Shown here one piece after another: positions 59,001 to 64,000 of a stretch of DNA of 64,000 nt; the first letter of the stretch is position 1, and each line of letters starts with the position of its first letter. Source of the DNA: Leptobrachium leishanense. Its lineage: Eukaryota; Chordata; Amphibia; Anura; Megophryidae. The stretch lies in assembly GCA_009667805.1 (NCBI GenBank), contig CM019064.1:106428328-106492327 (forward strand), read 5' to 3'. The position numbers and the translations under genes are program-made. The notes under the pieces are model-generated. The model was not told the DNA's origin, searched no databases, and was given only the letters and a program-made list of their open reading frames with translations.

Positions 59001-60374
59001 GTAAGAATTATGTAGGCTGAGATGATTTTAAAATTATGCATAAATATAGAAAGCAACAAACTTATTGTTGTGGACGTTTGGTACCGTGGGCGTAAAGTTT
59101 AGTTTACGAGATACTGCTTTCAGCTGGTTGGTGTTTAAACTGCAGATTCCATGTATATATAGCCTAAGGTAACATTCCCCTGTAGGATTTCTAGGAAAAC
59201 ATATCTTTTTCATTTCATGGGGATCCCACAGATGTTTTGTGAGGAGTAGTTAAGTGGAATTACTGCTCTTGTTCATCCTGACCATTATTAAAGAGAAAGG
59301 CGATGGTAAGAGTTGCATTTAATGTTAATTCCAATTTATAAATGATCACATTACCCGCAGACTTGACCAAGTGAATTTTTATATGTATCATACACTACTC
59401 CAAATCTAAAATTCAAGTCCAGTCTTGTGGGTTATAATGTATTTTAATACTTCATTTTAATTTTATATATGTCTTTGGATTTCCTTGATTTTCATGGTCC
59501 CAGGGTTAGTGCATTTTTTGAGAACGATGACCTCATAGAATTCGCTTAGACACACTTCCTGTTCTTTATAATCCCATTGATGCATATTATGATCTCAGGA
59601 ATTGGTAAAACCCAAATGAAAAATACAGCTGCGATGGCTTAGAATATATAGAAGTCTGTTGTGCTTATTTCTTTTTTACTCTTCAACAAAAGAAAAGAGT
59701 GAATTTATGCGTATCCCAGCCAGCAAACACTTGGATGTGATTTAGCTGTGATGACAATTTGTAGCAAGTGTTCAAGATTCCCTTTGTAGATTATTTGCTC
59801 AGATGTCAGTTTCACATTATTTTACAATCTGCTTCAGACTCCAGATTTCTAGAGGAACTCATAATTTCCCTTGCTGAATCTAATCTGGCATTAAAAAATG
59901 TTCTTTCTGTAATTTATCGGTGCCAGCAAACATTTTATTGAATGCAGTTACAGTATACTTAATGCCAAAAATTCAATTTCGTTAAATTGCACCTTAATAG
60001 TCCACAGATATGCCTAGACGCTGCCACTTGTCTGTCAGTGGTCCCTTAAGAAAAAAGGAAGTATTATATAATGAAGCAATTATAACAGAGCCAATGACCA
60101 TGGATAAACCACATTGGATTGAGCTTCATTTTGGAATCCTGACTCAAAAGAAAGTCTGAATGGAGAAATATGCCTGAAATAAAACCTAAAACAAAATAAA
60201 GTGCTTGAGCCTTATAATCTTAATATTACTTTCATGCTTGGCGATGAGTATTTTATTGGTATCAGATAATCTACTGTAGTCCCTGGACACTAAAAGCAAT
60301 GTTTGCTTTTTTGTGCATTTTTATATAATTTATAAATGTTCATAAAACTGATCCCTTTTCCACGAAAGAGTGGT
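59001..60374. other. non-coding DNA, nothing recognised
   Basis: AT-rich sequence without element edges or supported frames. Confidence 0.5.
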
Positions 60375-60829
60375 AACCCCCTTTACTACCAAGCGATTTT
60401 CTGTGAAACCACTGGCAGGAAGCAGTGGTTTTAAGGAAAATAAATTAACATTACCCACACTGTAAAACATACAGAAGTGTTCTACTGTACATTTTCACTG
60501 TAGGTAATCCAAATTTGACAGGCAGAGGGCTCCCTCTGCTGACCAAAAAGAGCTGCTACATATACATTTTAGCTTAGGCTCCGTGGTTCCATGAAGGAAA
60601 AACAGAAATCAAAGCATTTCAAGCAATTTCAACACATCATCTGTCATGTCGATAAGTTGAAACTTTAGGGTCATATTCTGGAACCCATTTGCAATAGAAT
60701 TTCATTTATAATAAAAGAAAATCCTTTGCTTCTCTCCAGAATAAGACCAGATCGGGTGTATGCAACCTTGGACTCCTGCGGGACCTTTTTGTCGATCGAG
60801 TATACTCAATATAGTAGTGAAGGAGTTAA
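60375..60829. mobile_element. TTAA-type repeat 'CCCTTTACTACCAAG', copy 1
   Basis: It begins near AACCCCCTTTACTACCAAGC and ends TAGTAGTGAAGGAG followed by TTAA (60826-60829). Internal blocks (GGTAATCCAAATTTGACAGG, GCTCCCTCTGCTGACCAAAA, GAGTATACTCAATATAGTAG) are shared with 61788-62708. The left TTAA is not preserved. Confidence 0.6.
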
Positions 60830-61787
60830 TATGTTATGCAATATCTCAGACTATTAACCTCGTCCTTCTAACACAAATCCTAACTTTCATTTTGCATTAT
60901 ATAGCAGATTTAAATTAAACCTGGAAAGCAGATCTTCCTCTTGCTCCAGTACTTGTTTTCACACTACAGAGAAACAAATGTATCTGGCTGGGCTCCATCT
61001 TTTCCTTTTCCTTCTATGTATATAACTGCCATTTGACAACTTTTCTGTCTTGCAAATCTGATACTTTTCTTTGTACATACTCTTTGGGCTGATAAAGTCA
61101 CGAAGGTAGTAAAAATATTATCACTAGCTTTGTATTTGTCACATTAGAAGAGTTAATTAATAAAAGTAATATTCCTACAAGCTAGTGATGCAATACTCAG
61201 ATGCTAAGTTATAAAACCCTACAGGGCTATTCATTAAAGCCAACATATCAATATTTGAGAAATTTTACAAATTTGATATACCTTGATCATAACTGTATTG
61301 ACCTAAAGATCTTCAGCAATTGTACTCTTTGTGAATATCTTGCCAGTGGTTATCTTTGTTGCTCTAGGTTTATGTTTCGCGCATTTCCAATGATGATAAT
61401 CTAGCTTAATTTTCCAAAACTCACCAAAAGAAATAAAAATTGGGCACCTGTTATCTGGAATGCTCAGGACCCTGAGCATTCCGTATTTCGGATTCTTCTG
61501 GACTTCAGAATACAGGAGAATCTTATGTTCCAAAAGGAGGAGATCATGGTGAGAGAGGAATCACTGGTCAGGTTCCTTGTACTTTAATCACTTTATTAAG
61601 ATGGATTTGTGATGGTGTAAAGGTTGTTTTTATTATTCTTTAGCATACTCTTTCATTGTGATTGAAAACAATGACTAGGGCTTAAACATTCATGTTGCTT
61701 TCTACTAGCTTTCTTATTTGCATTATGAAGTGTTTATTGTATCCACGGATGCCAATTGTAGGTCACGTTAAGAGTCCTCCTCATAAG
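60830..61787. other. non-coding DNA, nothing recognised
   Basis: AT-rich sequence. CAGGGCTATTCATTAAAGCC at 61222 resembles one end of the GGGYTATTCA family, but no partner end was found. Confidence 0.5.
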
Positions 61788-62708
61788 TCAAACCCTTCAG
61801 TACCAAGTAATTTTCCATCAAACTTCTAGAAGGACCCAGTGGTGTTACGGAAAATGACTATCCATCATCCACATAGTAAATATATACAAGGGTGTCCCAT
61901 TGTATATGTTCACTTTAGGTAATCCCTTTATGTTAGAGATGTGCATTCGTTTCAGAAAAATTTGGAAATACATTTGATAATTCGTATTTCGGAAGTACTC
62001 CTGATTAACGATGCGATACGATACGAATTCGAAACAAAATGGTATATAACATATTTATTTAGTTTCACACTGTGTCATCATCATAAAAGAAAAATTTGAA
62101 TAACTGATATTAACTATTGAATTTAAAATGAATTATCAAATTGATATCAACTATCGAATTGATCTTAACTTACAATCAGCAAAGGACTTTATGAAACAAA
62201 TTAACTTTGTTTCACTGTTTAATTTGACTCAAATACTAAATCTGTGACACAGCTTATAATTTAACCCTAGCTTTTCTTTTAACAGCAAAATTTGATTAAT
62301 TGGGGTTTTATTTAGTGATCCAAAATTCTAATTGATATCAACTATCGAATTGATATATGAAATTCGAATCGATTTGAAATTTCAAATCTATTCGAAATTT
62401 CAAATCGATACAAAACAAAATGAAACGAAATACAAAACAAAGTTAGTTACGAAATCCCGAAAACGAAATGATTTAAAAATATAACGAAACAAATTTTTCA
62501 GCCAAGCACATCCCTACTTTATGTCAGGCAGAGGACTCCCTCTACTGGCCAAAATGTGCTACTACATTTACATTATAGTTTGAACTCCACGGTTCTGTGC
62601 AGGAAAAATGAATCTCAAAGCTTGTCGAATAATTTCAACTCCATTTTGGGTCACTAGCAGGTGACTTTGAAAATTGAGTATACTCAATCTTGGTAGTGAA
62701 GAGGTTAA
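61788..62708. mobile_element. TTAA-type repeat 'CCCTTCAGTACCAAG', copy 2, with nested MITE
   Basis: AAACCCTTCAGTACCAAG on the left and CTTGGTAGTGAAGAGG then TTAA (62705-62708) on the right form complementary ends. It is split by the hAT MITE at 61934-62516. Without that it is about 330 bp, similar to copy 1. Confidence 0.62.
61934..62516. mobile_element. hAT-type MITE (583 bp) with perfect TSD
   Basis: The ends are TAGAGATGTGC and GCACATCCCTA (11-bp inverted repeat, one mismatch). The exact 8-bp TSD CTTTATGT is at 61926-61933 and 62517-62524. The body is rich in GAATTTGAAAT / ATTTCAAAT inverted words. A partial relative is at 34211-34548. No coding capacity. Confidence 0.88.
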
Positions 62709-64000
62709 AAATGTAGAGGTTCGTAAAATTTTAACATGCAGTCTCTCCAATATTGATCTACTGCTCTTGACATGTAGGAAATCATATTCCTCAACCAACA
62801 TGTAGTAATCATTCTATGCAATACATCCCTGGACTATAAAGTTCATGTTGCATAACACGGTGGAATTGCTTGTATTCCTCATTACTTTAATCAGTCATGC
62901 TCATTTTGAATTCTCTGGCAATTTTCATGCAATTCAGTAATGAAAACATAATTGAAATGGACATTATGATATTACAAGATTTGAAAACCACAGGGTTTAT
63001 GTTTAACATAAATTAGGTCTCCGAAACAATAACGTGTCAAAAATCGTGAAATCTAACCTCAAAAAAATGAAAGAAAACAGCCAAAAATAAATTTTTTACA
63101 TTATTGAACTAAAGTCAAAAGAAACCAGCCACTGCCATTTGAAGCAGCTACATAGACGTTTCATTTTTGGCAGAGATCCCCAGGTAACATGGTTAAATAA
63201 ACTGCTTCTGTTAAGTTACAGGGACAGCCATGTGACACTTGTGAAAACATTACAGCAGTGTATTGATTGACAGCACACTTGATTTCCCAAAAAAAACTTG
63301 CTTTTGGAATCCCCAAAAGAACTTGAAATTATTATGTTAAATCTGAATCCATAAATAAGGGAAATAATGTCTAGAAGATGTGCAGGTATATGAGCTATAC
63401 GTAATCTGACTTTTTTTCAGAATAACACATGCCACATGGTTTCTTTTAACATAAAAAACAGGAGGACACGTTGGCAAACCAAGAAAAATCTGCACTTTTT
63501 GGACAAATATGTCTAAACTCTTTCAGACATCATCCATAAAGAATTAGAAGATAGGTCTTACAAATGCAAGGTATAAACCAAGACCGCAGACATGATTGGT
63601 GACCCTTTGCCTGTATGCATTGCTCATTTTAAGTCACAGAATTGACGGAATAATTGGGTAAGATATCTACTGTGAACTTTACCTAACCCCCCACAGAACC
63701 CAATCCAAATTGAAAATAATTGCATATGAAATAAATACAAAGAGAATGATTTATTCCATGACGTAAAGACATTAAAACAACCTAAAAGTAGCTAAACAAA
63801 CATTAAACAATAAAACTAGAAAAGTCTTGTAGTACAATGACATTTTGTTTGTCATTTTCTTGCATCTCATTAAATCATTAAAAATTGTATTGATACCTAT
63901 GCTGAAATAAAGTCCATTTTTATTTGATCACGTTTATTTTAATGAACCTAAGCAATGCTTGAGTTGCTGGAATGTAAATTTGATTTAACGAGCTGTGCTA
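62709..64000. other. non-coding DNA, nothing recognised
   Basis: AT-rich to the end of the window. No gene, element edge or array was identified. Confidence 0.55.

Overview
This window looks like repeat-dominated vertebrate nuclear DNA, most likely from an amphibian and probably a frog. The basis is the mix of elements: a Penelope-like retroelement with a GIY-YIG nuclease, hAT, Tc1/mariner and TTAA-flanked (piggyBac-type) elements, tRNA-derived SINEs, a (TTTCTATG)n-tailed retroposon end and an L2/CR1-type LINE end. I recognise no host protein-coding gene, rRNA or functional tRNA gene. Every credible coding region belongs to a mobile element, and most are broken. All boundaries were read by eye and are good to a few bases where target-site duplications (TSDs) are quoted, and to tens of bases otherwise.

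Layout. 1-5.98 kb: AT-rich DNA with a SINE, a small satellite patch and several short non-autonomous DNA elements. 5.99-10.81 kb: a hAT transposon (minus strand, 8-bp TSD) with a nearly continuous but stop-interrupted transposase, a subterminal tandem array, a nested TTAA element and a palindromic right end. 11.07-21.25 kb: a composite Penelope-like element (PLE). A minus-strand copy is flanked by two direct pseudo-LTRs and joined head-to-head to a 5'-truncated plus-strand copy with a third pseudo-LTR. The plus copy keeps an open reverse transcriptase plus GIY-YIG frame of 785 codons, and all three pseudo-LTRs carry the same hammerhead-ribozyme-like motif. 21.7-26.4 kb: small elements and a 1.8-kb non-autonomous hAT holding two minisatellites and a ~435-bp foldback. 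26.5-30.7 kb: two decayed Tc1-like elements, one split by a ~1-kb insertion that contains a SINE. 31.5-34.6 kb: short elements, nested palindromes and a 50-bp satellite. 34.83-40.06 kb: a second hAT of the first family with a perfect TSD. It keeps the C-terminal hAT domain the first copy lost, but has lost the transposase N-terminus next to an expanded 75-78-bp repeat array.

40-64 kb is sparser: a degenerate hammerhead-like motif, LINE fragments sharing their tail with the SINEs, a three-level nest of elements at 43.8-47.1 kb, two probable solo LTRs (one inside a degenerate CCCTAA-rich tract), a mariner remnant, an L2/CR1-like LINE end, and a hAT MITE nested in a TTAA-type element.

The genes do not form a host pathway. 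They are independent transposition machineries and their non-autonomous passengers, repeatedly inserted into one another. I see no new multi-gene system. The most informative structures are the inverted PLE composite with its ribozyme-like motifs, the snap-back hAT terminus, and the related satellite monomers carried by non-autonomous hAT elements.
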